DNA of 64,000 bases, taken from Halichondria panicea (Eukaryota; Porifera; Demospongiae; Suberitida; Halichondriidae). A program made the translations under genes and the position numbers. How positions within the stretch are numbered: position 1 is the stretch's first letter; every line of letters starts with the position of its first letter. Location of the stretch: assembly GCF_963675165.1 (NCBI RefSeq), contig NC_087386.1, positions 4,346,169 to 4,410,168 of the forward strand, written 5' to 3'. Shown piece by piece: positions 35,096 to 49,200 of the stretch. A model generated the notes under the pieces. That model saw only the letters and a program-made list of their open reading frames with translations. It did not search any database and was not told the origin of the DNA.

Positions 35096-35989
35096 AAGAA
35101 GTAAATAACTCACTTATTGTGCTATGAAACTTGGGCAATATAAGCTTCAATTGGTATCCACTTTGTTGAGCCCCATTCAACCTTTTACTTGCTTGTCCTT
35201 CCTGCATAATTATTACAGGGTGTCATACAGGATTTTAAAGTAGAGGGGGGAAATATAAGGCATTCTTTTAAAAAAAATCAACTGCATGTTATTTCAATAC
35301 CCTGGTTAGTATACAGGCTATGGATACTCAGTCATACACCATTACTAATACCTGAATGCAAATTTTAGGGGGGGGGGGGGGGGGGTTGGAGCCAGAGGGG
35401 ATACTCCCCCTGTGTACTGTATGACACCCTGGTACAATAATTATTATACAATAGCTGTGTAATTAGATTGTACAGCATTGTTCAGCATGTTGAGGGAAAC
35501 TTACCTAGTTCCACAGTTTTGTCAAACAGCTCTCAAACCATGTCTAAACTCAACTTATTTTCTTCTTTGCAAGAACAGCAAATAAAAAAAAAGTCTTTGT
35601 TGCTATGCAGCTACAGCTGCACATCTGTTGTACTGCATGCCCTTATTTGGTACTGAAAACAGCACACTGTGCTGAATTAGCATGTGTACCTGTTTCAGCA
35701 CACCCATTACATTTAGCACAGTCCATTTAGCACATTAATTGAACATCAAAATTACAAGCCATGAAAAAGCACACCAATACAACACGTAGGCTGTGCTATA
35801 TGCCTACAAAACAGCACATGTAGTGTGCTGAATCACTGTTTAGCACACCACGGTGCTAATCATTATAGCACACGCTCAGGGTCTAAAACAGCACACCTCT
35901 TTTCTCTGTGTAGAGATAAAGTATTACGGAAGATAATAATTCTTAGTAAACGGACTAATTTCCTGTGTAATTTACTAAGGTTTTACGTT

Positions 35990-36838
35990 CTTAGATCCCA
36001 TTTGAGTGTATTTAGCAGGGAACTATGAGCTATAGTACCGGTACTATAGATTGCTCTGGGCTACAAACTACAACATTGTACATTGTATTGTGATTTACAA
36101 GAAGATACACATGTAATAACATAAAAATTATTGTAGCTAGATGCTTTGTATAACAGAACTAGAATGAAAGAGAGAAGCTCTAGTTTCTTTTTTTGGCTTT
36201 GTTCGAAAGCAGTAGGAGACGCTCGTTTTTTGGGTAGTGTTCTGTGCTTTTTTGCTGCAAGGCTGCATGGGGGAGGAGCTGGATGTATGGAAGTGCTGGG
36301 ATTCTAGCTTTGGCTTCTTCCTAAAGTTCCTTTCGCTTTGTTCAAGAGTAGTATAGGAGCCGCTCGTTTGCTGGGCTTGTTTGCTGCAAATTATAGCTTA
36401 TAAGTGTCTTCCTTTCGCTTTGTGAGAGCCGCTCGTTTCTTGGGAAGTGTGCTGGGCTTGTTTGCTGCAAAACTGGGGGAGGAGCTGGATGTTTCCGTTT
36501 TGTGGGTGGAGCTAGGACTATAATTTTGTCCATCAAACTGAGGTGAAGGAACAGGGTTGACTTGAATAGAGACCACAGATTTAGTAGAGACACAGAGATG
36601 CCAACTTCAGATATTAGTTTTCAAAAGAATAATGATGCAGTTGCTAGGTTGGCTGTTTATATAGGTTGACTGTTGCTAAGCTAGTGCATTTCTAGTAGCC
36701 AATAGGTTTTGGGATCTAAATCAGTTAGAACATGTGCATTCGGTATCTATGGTTATAGTGTCCCTCATCCCTCGGGCTAAAGCCCTCGAGCTTTGGGACA
36801 CTATAACACATAGATACCTCATGCCCATGTTCTAACTA
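35990..36838 (-). repeat. Family C repeat, reverse orientation, complete
   Basis: Inverted relative to 5248-6040 and very similar to it. The right end is a palindromic block with arms of about 55 bp around CATCCCTCGGGCTAAAGCCC and GAGCTTTGGGACACTATAAC. It carries the same captured-exon-like frame (36391-36576 minus). It lies about 400 bp upstream of the Death/Roco gene start. Confidence 0.75.
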
Positions 36839-37237
36839 TAACGTAGTACAATTACCCATATTCTGGGTAATTTGAAACCGTATTTTACTCGGCCTTGAAT
36901 TGAGGCTAGCTTGTACAGTGCATGGCATAGCTGTAATTATATCCATCTGGAATGACTCTCTGGGCATATGCTGTTTGTCTGATCATGCTGAGAGAATGTG
37001 AGACAAAGATGAGGTCTTTTTGTTCTGCAGTTCCTGATCAATATGATAATGAATCTGTAAAATATGAACTGTAACATAATAGATCCAGTTAGAGTTGCCT
37101 TGCTTGCTCACTTTCTAGCTAGCTTACGAGTTAGGTCTCATCACAGAGACATCCAGTTTTACTGGGTGGGGCTCAAAAATAACTGCATTTTAGGAGCATT
37201 CTCGAATATAAGCGTATAGAGCTCTGCTATTGACCCC
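36839..37237. promoter_or_regulatory. 5' flank of the Death/Roco gene
   Basis: It contains a decayed TAGCCTCAATTC-type repeat end (about 36880-36910, reverse). No TATA box in a convincing place. An NRF1-like palindrome CGCATGCG lies at 37243-37250, just inside the coding start. Confidence 0.3.
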
Positions 37238-40200
37238 ATGAGCGCATGCGTAATAATCCAGTTTCTATACAGTATTCTTTTTGGTATTGTTTTGCATGGT
37301 ATGTTCCCATTCCTATATATAATTATAATTATTATAGCAACTCAATTTTACATGTGTCATAATTATTTAGTGCATGCATGCATGTATCATTGTCCATTGT
37401 ACCACCCTCTTTCTCTAGGTTTTGTTCAGACCATTAACTGTACTGCACTCCCGATGGAGCAATATTTGTGTAAACTCTTCTCTGATCACAAGGAGAAAAG
37501 AACATGCTTTCGGACAGAGTTGAGAAAGTATCGTAACAGCAACAAACGTTGTTTAACAGATATAACCTGGACAACCGGTTTGGACAAGACACCACAAATA
37601 TTGGAGGTGGATTTTTTGTTGCTGATTATAGCTGGAGATATCGAAACTAACCCTGGCCCTGTTCTTACAACACTGACACTCTCAACTCTTCATGAAGAAT
37701 TAGTTGAGTTGACTAATCCACGTCTTTTTGGTGAACACTTGGGCATTCCTCAGTTGGTATTGGACAAACTTCATCCAAATGGTATGTGCTATGCATGCAC
37801 GCATTAAGTATTAGCAAGGGCGTATGAGAGAAGAGGGCATGCAACTCACTATTAGTCCAACGTGCGAGTAAAAACTTTATTCGATCTATTTATAGCTATC
37901 TGCTACATGTACTTTACACAAAATCAGACACACCTACAATCTATTTTTAGATATTACTGTACTTTTCCAGTAAATTCCACCGCCCACTTACAGTTTTTGC
38001 TCGCAAGCTGTTGCATGCCCTCTTCTCTCATACGCCCTTGGTATTAGTTAATGCACTGTTGCGAGTGCTCTCTATATACATGTAATTATGCCTCGGTGCG
38101 CATGCGCAAGCGAGGTATACAGTAGTGTGTTTGTGTGTGTGAGTGTGTGTGTGTGTGTGTAGGCTGCTACAGCTGCTCAAGGATCAATTAAGTGCAAGTA
38201 AGAGTTTCTATAGGCTTCTAGTCATGTTTACTTGGATTTTAATTCGTGGATTTGCAAAATAATGCTTCGTTCTCGAGTTATGCCTACCGTAAGACCTCGA
38301 TTTAAAGCGACACTTTTTACTAATTACGAAGCCAGAGGTCGCTTCTTTTGGAGGTTGAAAAATTATATTGAAGTCCTGGTGTCGCATATTTAGAGGGTCA
38401 CATCTAATTGGAGGTAACTTTACAGAGTCTACTTGCCTCGATTTTAGGCCGCTTAGAAACACTGATTTTCCAGTGGGCTACAATCGAGGCTAGGGAGTGG
38501 CTACATTTAGAACGTGACATTAAAAAATAATTGTCAACGCAGCTGTCGCTACTTTTAGAGGTCAGAAAATTGCTGAAGCTCCTGGGTGTCGCATATTTGG
38601 AGGTTCGCCTTAAATCGAGGTCTTACGGTAGTTTTGCTTACTTGGAATGCCATTGCAGCCTTTCAGAAGAGTGCGTAGCGTAACTTGTCCATAGAGTGTT
38701 GCTACTCTACTTAGTAGTTATGCCTCGAGGCGTAGCCGCACGAGGGATACGGTAAAGCTGACTGTGTGTGTGTGTTTGTGTGTCTGTTCCAGCTGTAACT
38801 GCTCAACGGTTGCAATGCGACGAAAGCTAACAGCTTCTATAGGCTTCTAGCCACATTCTCTTGGATTTTGATTCGTAGATTAGCAAACTAAAGCTTCTTT
38901 CTCGAGTTATGGCTAGTTTGACTCACATCGAAGGCTGTTGCAGTCTCTTCAGAATCTTTTATATCATTATCTATTTGCACAAACTTTCTTTAACATATGA
39001 GTTAGCCTTGCACTAAAGCGCTAGCTTTTTGTTAGCTACAATAAGACTCAGAAAGTATCTGTTAAAACAGCTAGCTAGCTAGCAGTAGCGAGCAGTAGCC
39101 ATTTGTGAAATTGATCTCTTTGGACACACCCTTTAATTATTCCTGTGGATGTAATGCGCATGCGCGCTCATTCCCCATGTGTGAGAAATAATATCCAAGA
39201 TCCAGATCATCCTCCTGGCAGAATCATTTTTTTCTTGAGGAGGTGGCCGCATTTCCAGGAAATAACCGTGATTCTTAATGAATCATTATGCTCTCTGAAA
39301 TAACCGTGATTCTTAATGAATCATTATGCTCTCTATTTGCCAAAATGTCATATCTGGCCATATTAAAAACTTTGTTTGGGGGCAGCCAGCACTAACCAGT
39401 ATACAGAATAGCGAGTGGCCGCATTTCAGGGTGAGTTTTGTGTAGTAAACATCTAGCTACTAGTATTCCGTGCCAAACCAAATGGCCGGTATATCGAGGT
39501 GGCCGTACTTCAGAGAAAGCCGGAATAGTGATAGTCTATACTGTCAAAAGTACAACTACTCACACGTTACAGTGTGGATTATAAGAAATCTGACAGGAAC
39601 TGACTTATGTCAGACCATATATCCAAAATGCTCTGTCATTGTAGTTTCTTGTTCTGCCATGACTGTCGCAAGGCCCGACTAATGAGGAAAGTCTAGGGTC
39701 TGATGCCCTGAGACATGGATCTACCATGCATTATTATTTATAGCTCATTGACGTTCATTCTGATAAAATATGATATAAATAATTATGACAGTCTAATTAT
39801 TAATATACACAAGTCAAAGTTTAGTCATTGAACCATCCTATAAAGTATTCAGCCAGTGAAATGGTTGACTCATCTTCATCAGGACTGGTTGTAGATGTGC
39901 TTGTTTTGCTCAGATTCACAACACAGTCATGGTAGTGTTTGGTGATCTTTCTCCAGTTCAATGGACTTGCTACATTAAACTTGTCTCTTAGGCTGTTTGA
40001 CAGCTAAATGCTGAGAAGAGTGACGGTTAGAGGGCATAGCTATAGCTACTTTGCACTGTAATTAGAATGATTCTGTTGCCATCCGAACCCACTGACCCAT
40101 GGACATTTGCGATCGATTGGTATATTATAGGCAACGACTGATCTGTATCAATAACAAAAAAACAGGCATCCTCCCATCATGTCTATAATTAATACTTCTC

Positions 40201-43200
40201 TCCTAATTTCATGCAGACGTCATCAAACAGAAAAATACCCTGCTTCAGTACATTGCTAATAACCATGAACTGTACGAATTTGATTGGGAGAAAATCGCTG
40301 ATGCTCTTGATAAAATGTCATTGAGAGACCTGGCCACGGAGCTGAGGTCTAAATATTGTCAACATGGTAATGATTTTGTTATGGTTATGTGGTGCTAAAG
40401 TTATTACATGATAGATTTCCAAATTATGTATGTCATTGTAGATCATTCATCTTCAAGTGATGAGTATCTTTCAGCAGAAGAGCCCCCTTCAAGTGATGAG
40501 CATCATTCAGCAGAAGAGCCCCCACCGGTGCAATTATGTGAGTTTCTAATACGTATAGTAATCATTTGTGATATGTACTACCGCCCACCCCCACTTTTGA
40601 AAGAAAGTTTCTGCATTGGCTAATTTGCCTTGAGAATATGCCCACCAGGAAGTGATGCATTTATTTTGTCAGTGAGCAGTTGTCAAGAAAAGGTTTAGTT
40701 TATTAGTTATAGCTCAGACAATTTTCTTGTGTAGTCGACAAAATCTAGCTCTTCGTGGTCATTGTGACAGTGGTACAGATGTAGAAGGTGCACAGTCGGC
40801 AAGCACAAACCATGGCAACTTTAGGGCCTTGCTAAACTTCAGACAGGCACAGACTCCATAGTATCATAATAATAATTAGTGTCAGGCTTTGTAGAACAAT
40901 TATACATGCCTGTATAATAGCTCTCTCCCCATCCGGCACAGTAATCCGTAGTGCATGGATGCGTGGGGAGCACAACCTGCATTACTATTTTATTATTGTG
41001 ATCATAAACTTGTTTATAGATGCATGAACTCTATTACCAACTGTACAGCCCCGACACCATCATCTCAAGTACAAACTCCAGTAATTCCAGACCCTGTTCC
41101 TTCTCAGCAGCTGACCAAGGATTCAATAGCAGCTACGAGCGCTTCAATGTCAGACTCTGCAACACTGGATATTTCCACACTGAGTACATCACTGTTTTTT
41201 GCAATGATTATAATTTTATTGGTTTTATGATTAAGGGGCTTATAATAATCAGCTATGAACCACCTCAATGCTAATTATTATACTGAAAAATGCATGGTTT
41301 TATTTCCTATCTTAAAGGTTTGTTGAATGGCTTTCGGATGTTTTAAGAGAGCCATTTTTAATTGATCAGACTTTATGTAGTTTACGAATTAGGCTGCGGT
41401 GTATCATCATGAAGCTGTATGTATATACTTTTCAATTATATATGCAGCTGATCTGCCAAGAGTAGGATTTCAAGAACGGTTTCTAGTGCCAGACTCTGTT
41501 CCATCTCAGCAGCCTACCGAGGATGCACTAGTGCCAACTAGGACTTCATTATCAGTAGCACTGGGTCCTCCTGGACCCTCACCAAGTATACCAACACTAG
41601 TAAATGAAAAAGGTGACTGTAATACATTATATCGGCTTGAGAATAATTATACAGTTTCAATACATTGTACTGTAGAGGAGGTACGACAATGTAATTGAGT
41701 GTTCAATAAGTATTCTGTGCCTGCATTCAGGATAGGATCACTGCCAACATCTGAGCCTTGGTTGTTACAACAAATCTAATCTCTACTTGTAAAACTCTAG
41801 CTATACTAGCCAGCAACAAATTTACAGAGTTTTATGCTCTATAAACTTGTCTCTTTATGGCGCTTACTTGCCACCAGTTGAACGTCGTCATTGGAATGCA
41901 TTTTTAACGACTTCTTTCTTCTCTGCTATTTCTTGCCTTCAATAGCAGCCACGTGAGCTTAACCGTGTGTCGTACCTCCTCTGATTGTACTGTTATAATA
42001 TATAATTATACATACTTAGATGAATTCGAATGTATACATGCATGCAGGTCAGAATATTCACTGCAATAATATAATTATTATTCTTGTAAATAATATTAAC
42101 AATAATCTAATAATACTAAATATGGCCTTCAGTTGATTATATATACTCAATTGTGTTACTAATAATTATTACCCGAAATGAAATGTTTTATCAATTCGGC
42201 AAATCTATATAGGTGAGGTTTGCCAATTATAAAGCGCACCTGGTAATGCACACACGCATGCCGTAGTTCCCACGTACCCAATTTGCGCAGTTGCAGGTGT
42301 GACACTGACAGAGGAGCTCTAGCTGTGTGAGAGGCTAGGGATATATAGATGGAGTATAGTATAGGATAATCATTGATCTGCAAAAAAGACATTCAGAAAC
42401 ACTGAGGATCGTTTACTCTTTTTCATTCGCCTAATTGGATTTTGTTCCCGTTGGAATTATAAGTACTTCCCAACATTTTTGGTAGCTCTTGTGCTCTTCC
42501 ATTCTCCTCCACAGCATAGAGTGCTTGCTATGCTCAACAGTGTATAGGCGTACTTCATTCTTGGCGCAGATTTCTTTAACAAGTATTTTTAACAGTTATA
42601 TAATAATTATACTTTTGAGCTCTGTCGACTTTTGGAATTATCTCTCCTATAATAATATGGAAGATTCTTAATGACTGAGGGCACTAAATCTCTCCTATTA
42701 TTAATATGGGAGATTCTTAATGACTGGGGGCACTACTATATACTCTCTTATAATTATTACTTTAGGAGAGGTTTAGTGCCAAGCATTAAATGTTTCTTAT
42801 ATGGTATATAGGAGAGCTTTAATGCCAATGGACATTAAAGCTCTCATATATACCTAGGGAAATTGTTTAATACATGCAACTGCATGCGAACCATATAATT
42901 ATATGGTTATATATATCCATGCATGCATGCACGCATGCATGCATCGACTGTACAGAATTGTGCATGCACACATGCATCCAATCTCTCTGCATGCACACCA
43001 TATAATTATGCATACCCTTCTTTATGTGCATTGAAACCCAATTGAACGCATTCGCACCTATGATGCGCATTGCGTGCCGAATGTGTACGCAACCTATATA
43101 GTTATACTTTTCTGTGCAGGTATTCTAATGCTAATGAAAAGACACAATGTCACTGATAAGCAACTCAACACTGAAATAAAGGAAGCTGATTTCCCCCACT

Positions 43201-46200
43201 TGGCTGAATATTTTGATGGGATTGAGCTCTATATTTGCAAGATGGGTTTGACTCCTTCTGAACAAGGCGATGTGAAACTGAAGGGAAATCACAACATTCA
43301 AGCTGCAATGATTATGTGCTTGTCTTACTGGCGAGGACACAATCCTTCGAAAGCGACATACAAATCTCTGTTGAGCATCTTAGTGAGTCTTGATAAAGGA
43401 TTGATAGCTGATCATGTGTGTCAGTACGTGGCTGGGAAAAATGGTGAGTATTATACTAACGAGTTATTTTTATACGTATAGCAACTGTTTATGTGAGCCT
43501 CATCCACAATCACAGATTATTAATGTGGTGATTGTTATTATAACTGATATTCGAATAGAGCATAACATATACACGTATATATATGCATGCCTGTATATTA
43601 ACATATACACGTATATATTATATGCATGCCTGTATATTAACACATACTCAATGCTGTACCAATCATCACCAGTGCATCCATGTAATCTATACATAATTTT
43701 ATGCAGTCCCTAAACAAAAAAATCTATCTCTTACAACAGCTGAAAGGCCAAATCTGTGCCAATCATCGGATTTTAATATGAAGCGAACGTATGTGCGTTT
43801 TGCTTGTGGCTGTGATCACTGCTCTTTACTGGATCGTGTACTAGGGAAAAAATGCCCTAATCAAGAACAGTATCCATTTCCTAAAATTGGTTTTAGTCAA
43901 GAGTTGTCTGACGATGTGATCTGTGATTTAAACAGATTTAAAGAATCTCTACTGAACCAATCAAGAAGAATTCATGGTATGTTTCTTGAATTAATGACCC
44001 ACACATTCGAAACTCTAAAGAAGAGGAAAGTGGATATTGAAAATGTGAAGTATTATCTGAGATCACTATTTCCCCTTGATTGGCGTTTTCTGGCTATACT
44101 CTCTCAGGAAGAAGTAAATCTATCTGGTGATTTCAACTCTGTGCAAGATTTCTATAAACTTAGTTATTTTTTGCAAGAAAGATACTGTACTTGGTACAAC
44201 TATGATTTGATAGCACGGCTGCGGAAAAAATTTCTTTTTCGGAAGAAAGATTCGAAATTAGAGAATTATGAGAGTTCGTTTAAAGATATTGTCTATCGTA
44301 GATGTTTTCTTTATTTAGACAACGGTGGTAAAGCCCCCAAATATCAGACCGAAGTTGTTTGTAAGATTGATATTGATTATAAAGAATTGTCACAGCCACT
44401 AATTGAACACTTAACGAGTGTGTTTGCCAACGCTATTGGTTTGGGTAAGTATCATTTGGTTTTCAAAAAAGTTATAGAAGGTTGTACTGAACTAGTGTTT
44501 CGAGCACCTCAATACATCATGAAGCTAAAGAAATTATCACCGTATCAGGTGCGTAGCTTAAGAGAACATAACATTATTGCAGTCAGAATCGGTGATCGGT
44601 ACCTCTTTAGACATGATCATGGCTTACTCAGCGCTTGTGAAAAAAACTTGGAACTTTTAGACAAGGTTAAAGTTGATGTATCTCCTTGCACACTGTGGAC
44701 GGGTTTGCATAATGGTCAACCATGCACTGTTTTAAAGTATGAGGCAGAAGAAACCAAATCAAGCTACACTGAGTACGCTCACTACATTCTGGAAAACAAA
44801 CACGAGCATGTAGTGAAAGCCGATTGCATACATTTGGATGACGAGCTTTCACATAATCCAATAATTGTACTTAGACAAGTACATTTGAAGACAATCAATG
44901 ATTATCTTTCTTCATCTCGTAGTGCCTTGTCTGAAATGGAACAGCTTTCATTTTTATTGGACATTGCTAAGGGCTTTGCTAGTCTACAGAATGATACTTC
45001 TGCCTATTTCAGAGGAACTGAAAACTCAGTTTTTATACACGTTGAAGAAAGTATTGGCAACTTAATTGCACAGTTTTTCCCTGTGTATAAGCAATCATAC
45101 TTTCCACGTGCTCAGGAGTACGCAGCCGCAGTATCTTCAGCAGATTTGATATGGCTTAGAAGAACAACAATTTTGTTAGATCGTGAAAGCAATGATGAAA
45201 AATCGGAGCTACCCGAGAGTCATGTACTATACAACATTTTTAAGCACAAGTGGTTGTCAGATGATGAGCGTTTACGCCCTCGTGATGTATCACAAGTTGC
45301 TAAAGAGGTTGAATACATTCGAGGTAAGTCAGCAATATTCAAGAATATTGTTCACATAATTATAACTATGTAATTTTCTCACCGTAGATTTGGAGAAGAC
45401 AAGGCTAGAAATGATTGATGTAGTAAGCAACTCGGAGTTTCAGGAAGTATCACATTTGAATATGATCCTTATCGGGCACACTGGAGTCGGAAAGACCTCA
45501 ATTCGAAAGCATCTACAAAACCTTTTATTTGCCAAGAATGAAACCAGTACTATCCTATTTGAACATGAGCTTCTATTTGTACAAACAGTTGAATTGTTGC
45601 CTGATACCAATATCCCAGTTTTCCAACGTAATGATGCAGTATACAGTAGTGAGAAGGATAAGGTGTTTCTTACTTTGTGGGACACAGGGGGCCAGCCAAT
45701 GTTTCAGGATCTTCTTCCTTGCTTCGCCAAATTCAGATCCATTTATGGCGTTGTGTTTCGTATCAGTGATTTTTCGAATGATTCTAACGCTGTTACAAGA
45801 CCCACTTGTCCACTTGAGAGCGAAAGTGAATCTCCATATACTTGCAAAGAGTACATTAAACGATGCCTTGCTTTTTTGGAGTTCTTTGCATTTGATATGA
45901 ATCAAAGGTTTATTCAACTACCTAATGAAGTAAAAAATGCATTGTTTCAAAATGCTGCTGATGATATAAGCCTTTTTCCTAAAGTCGCTTTAATTGGAAC
46001 TTTTAAGGACAAGATGATGCAAGACAATGCCGTAAGGGGAAAGTACAATGATTTCAAGAAAAATTTGCTTCCAACTAATTTTGTTGAAAGGTCCCTTTGC
46101 CCAAGCTATGATGACACTGTGTTTGAAGTAGACAACACTAAATCAGGAGATTCCTGTGAAGACCCTGGTATTAAAGATTTACGTGAGAAGATAATCACGG

Positions 46201-49200
46201 AAACGCAGCTCACAAAGACAAAGATACCTTTGAAATGGATTGCATACAAACTTGACTTGGAAAATGAATCACGATTACAACGGCCCTGCACAGGCATTGT
46301 AACCCTTAGTAAAGCTAACGAAATAGCAAAGAAGCAGCAAATCAGCTCAAGTGCAGCTCTAAGTTATTTTCATGAACTAGGAATATTTCTGTGGTACCGT
46401 GAGACAGAATCTCTAAACAGTTATGTAATTGTGGAATCAAGACATCTGCTATCTATTCTAGGCACTCTTCTTAACCCAAAAACATTCATTAGTTTCCCTG
46501 GTGAATGGAAAAACCTTCAGGAACATGGCATACTGAATAATGATGTCGGTTTTACGCTTCTTGACGAGACTATGAGCAGGACAGGGGTTGATCGTGAATG
46601 GATTTTTAGCTTTTTTAGAGAGCACCACCTAATAATGAACTTGTCAGCTGAAGGCTACTTCATTCCCTCTCTACTTCAAGTACTCCCGATTTGTTCAAAT
46701 CCTTTCCACATTTGTGATGCAATTTGTTCTATGTGCACCCTCCTCCCACAAGCCAAAGATATGGAAGTAGCCCCATTATTTTTAGTGCCTAAGTGTAAGT
46801 GCATACCACCTGGCTTTTTCCCTCGACTAATGACAATGCTTGCTGGAATTCAAGACGGCGAGATAATTTGGAAGATATCAGTAAGCACGATGAGCTGCAA
46901 AAACGTGGTTTCATTTATTGTAGGTGGTAACGCTTTCCTTGTTTTCACTGAATTCATTGATTGTATTCGAATCTACTGTACTTCTGTTCCTAGTGCAAGC
47001 ATTTCCCAATTGCTGTGTAGAGGCATCTTGCGTCAAATAAGAGCCCAAATTGAGCGGCTCTTTTTGGAGAGTAGTAGCCTTCCAATCATAATTACATTCG
47101 CTTGTCCTTGCTCCAAGTCCCTTCATTTTTTACCTTCTGTGCCGGCTAACTCGCATGATAAAGTGATTTGTACTGAGCACCCAGGATATGTTTTTGAACC
47201 TTGTGAAAGTCATCTGAAGTGGCTACAAAAGAAAATTACTTTAGATAGAGGTAAGTTTAAAATGTATACATGCAACAGAAATGTACATTCCTCATGTGCA
47301 GATGCTGAAGAACAGCTCAAAATTGCCCTGAAAGAAGGAGGAGTGGACGTACTTGTATCAACAGTGCTGTTTGTGGGATCTAACTTTTCTGATCAGATTG
47401 TAATGGATGACAGAGAATCTGGTTCGACAAGTATTTCCAGGTTTTTCATTCTAGAAGACAACAACTTAAAATTATTACAATCTGAAGTTGTAGAAGCATT
47501 TTTAGCGAGTAACGCAGCCGAGTTAAAGCAAAAGTTTCCGAGTGATCAAGATAGTTCATGTGATCCACCCAAGACTGAAGCCTCTGCAAATTATATATCA
47601 GAATCGAAAGATTACTTGCCCAAGGCTGAAACGTCTGCAAATGATTTATCAGAATCAAAAAATTTTTTGCCCAAGGCTGAAACGTCTGCAAAGGATTTAT
47701 CAGAATTGAAAGATTTCTTACCGCACAAACAACACAGTCCACTTAAGTCTTATGCTGTCAATGAACCACAGCAAATTGCTGGAGATGATGAACATCATAT
47801 TACAAAACGCGAGGAACATAGCTCACCTGCATCTACATCTATGCATATCCCAACTGATCAGCTAACACGTAATAAAAGTCGCATAGTCACATTAATGCAA
47901 GGTGCTAGTGATGAGCTACAAAGTCTCCATTTAATGAATGCAATAGAGTGTAAGCATTCTCTTATCTTAACAATTTTACCATTGCTTACTCCGCAACTAT
48001 CATCTTTCGGTATTCTTGATGTTCAGTTCACAGCGGAGATGCTTGAAAAATTTCCAGATATTTCTGAAAAATGGATAGTAATAGCTCCATCATTGATGAA
48101 GACTTCAAAAAATGAAATTGATCTCGTAGAAAACAGTCCACATAGGCATAAATTTGCTTTAAATTTTTCTGGTGGAGTTCTTTTTTCTAGTCATGAAGAA
48201 GTTTTAAAAGTTTTGAGGACTTTGCGTAGCATGAACAAAGAACAGATTCCCTATTCTTGGTTTTATCTCTGGAGTTTTGTTAAAAACACACTTCAACTAA
48301 ACAATTCAAAAATAATTACTCTTGATACTGTTATTCGCATTTCAGACACTTGTGGTATCAAGTCTGGTCAGCAGCTACAGGACGCTCTTGCATATCTACA
48401 TAAATGTGGTCTGCTAATCTACTTTAAAGATATTCTCCCCAATGTTATTTTTGAAGATGTCTCCTTGCTCATGTCTTTAATGATTTCTTTGCTCAAAAAC
48501 ATTAAATATACTGGGCTACTTACAGATACTGACTTTCATGCTGTTCAAAATGTTTATGATAGTATTTTTACATATGATAATGTTATAAAGCTACTCAAAG
48601 GGTTATGCTTACTCTCTCAAATTAGCTCGCATCAGTTCTTAATGCCATGTGTTCTCACAACGTCTCTAAGCCCTCAAGATTTGAGTATCTATTGCAAAGA
48701 ACCTTGTCTTGTAGTTCAACACCCAATGGCTACCAACGTTTTTGGATTTTTGATCTGCTTTGTAACGTCTCAAGAAAGCAGCGACTTCTGGCCATGGAAA
48801 ATACTCACAAATCCGAATACGGGAGATCCAGTTTGCATATTTTCAAACTGTGCACAGTTTTCTCTGCCTGGATATGATTGTATGATAACATTGTTTGCAT
48901 CTAACTCATGTGTTAGGATTTATACTGAGTACAAGAATTATCAACCACCTTTGTTTCTGATCAAGACAGCTGTGATTCGTGGGATTGAAAAAGCATGCAA
49001 ATGTTATCAATTGGAATCGCTGGCTTGTGATGTTGGGTTTAATTGCATTTGTGGTTCCACAGACATTGAGCATAATATGATTTGGCTTGAACAAAGTTTG
49101 ATATGTTCTTTCAACTCGGAGCAGACTTTTAAGCTGTCACAATCACAGCAACGCTGGTTTGATGAAGGTATGTAAGTATACATTACACCATGCAAGTGTA

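Larger units (their letters stand above)
30278..35911. mobile_element. Candidate 5.6-kb element with TTTAGCACA subterminal arrays
   Basis: ACACAGAGAAAAAAGACGTG at the left is mirrored by CACACCTCTTTTCTCTGTGT at the right. Next to each end are clustered copies of TGTGCTAAA / TTTAGCACA and TGTGCTGA (30290-30450 and 35645-35900), as expected for transposase-binding sites. No target duplication is evident and the interior has no transposase frame; it holds other repeats (tandem array, MITEs, a family A copy). It could be one old element enlarged by insertions, or two related solo ends. Confidence 0.5.

Noticed and set aside
43500-43694. Minus-strand Tyr/Met-rich frame
   Set aside because: It arises from a short ATATACACGTATATA direct repeat in an intron.
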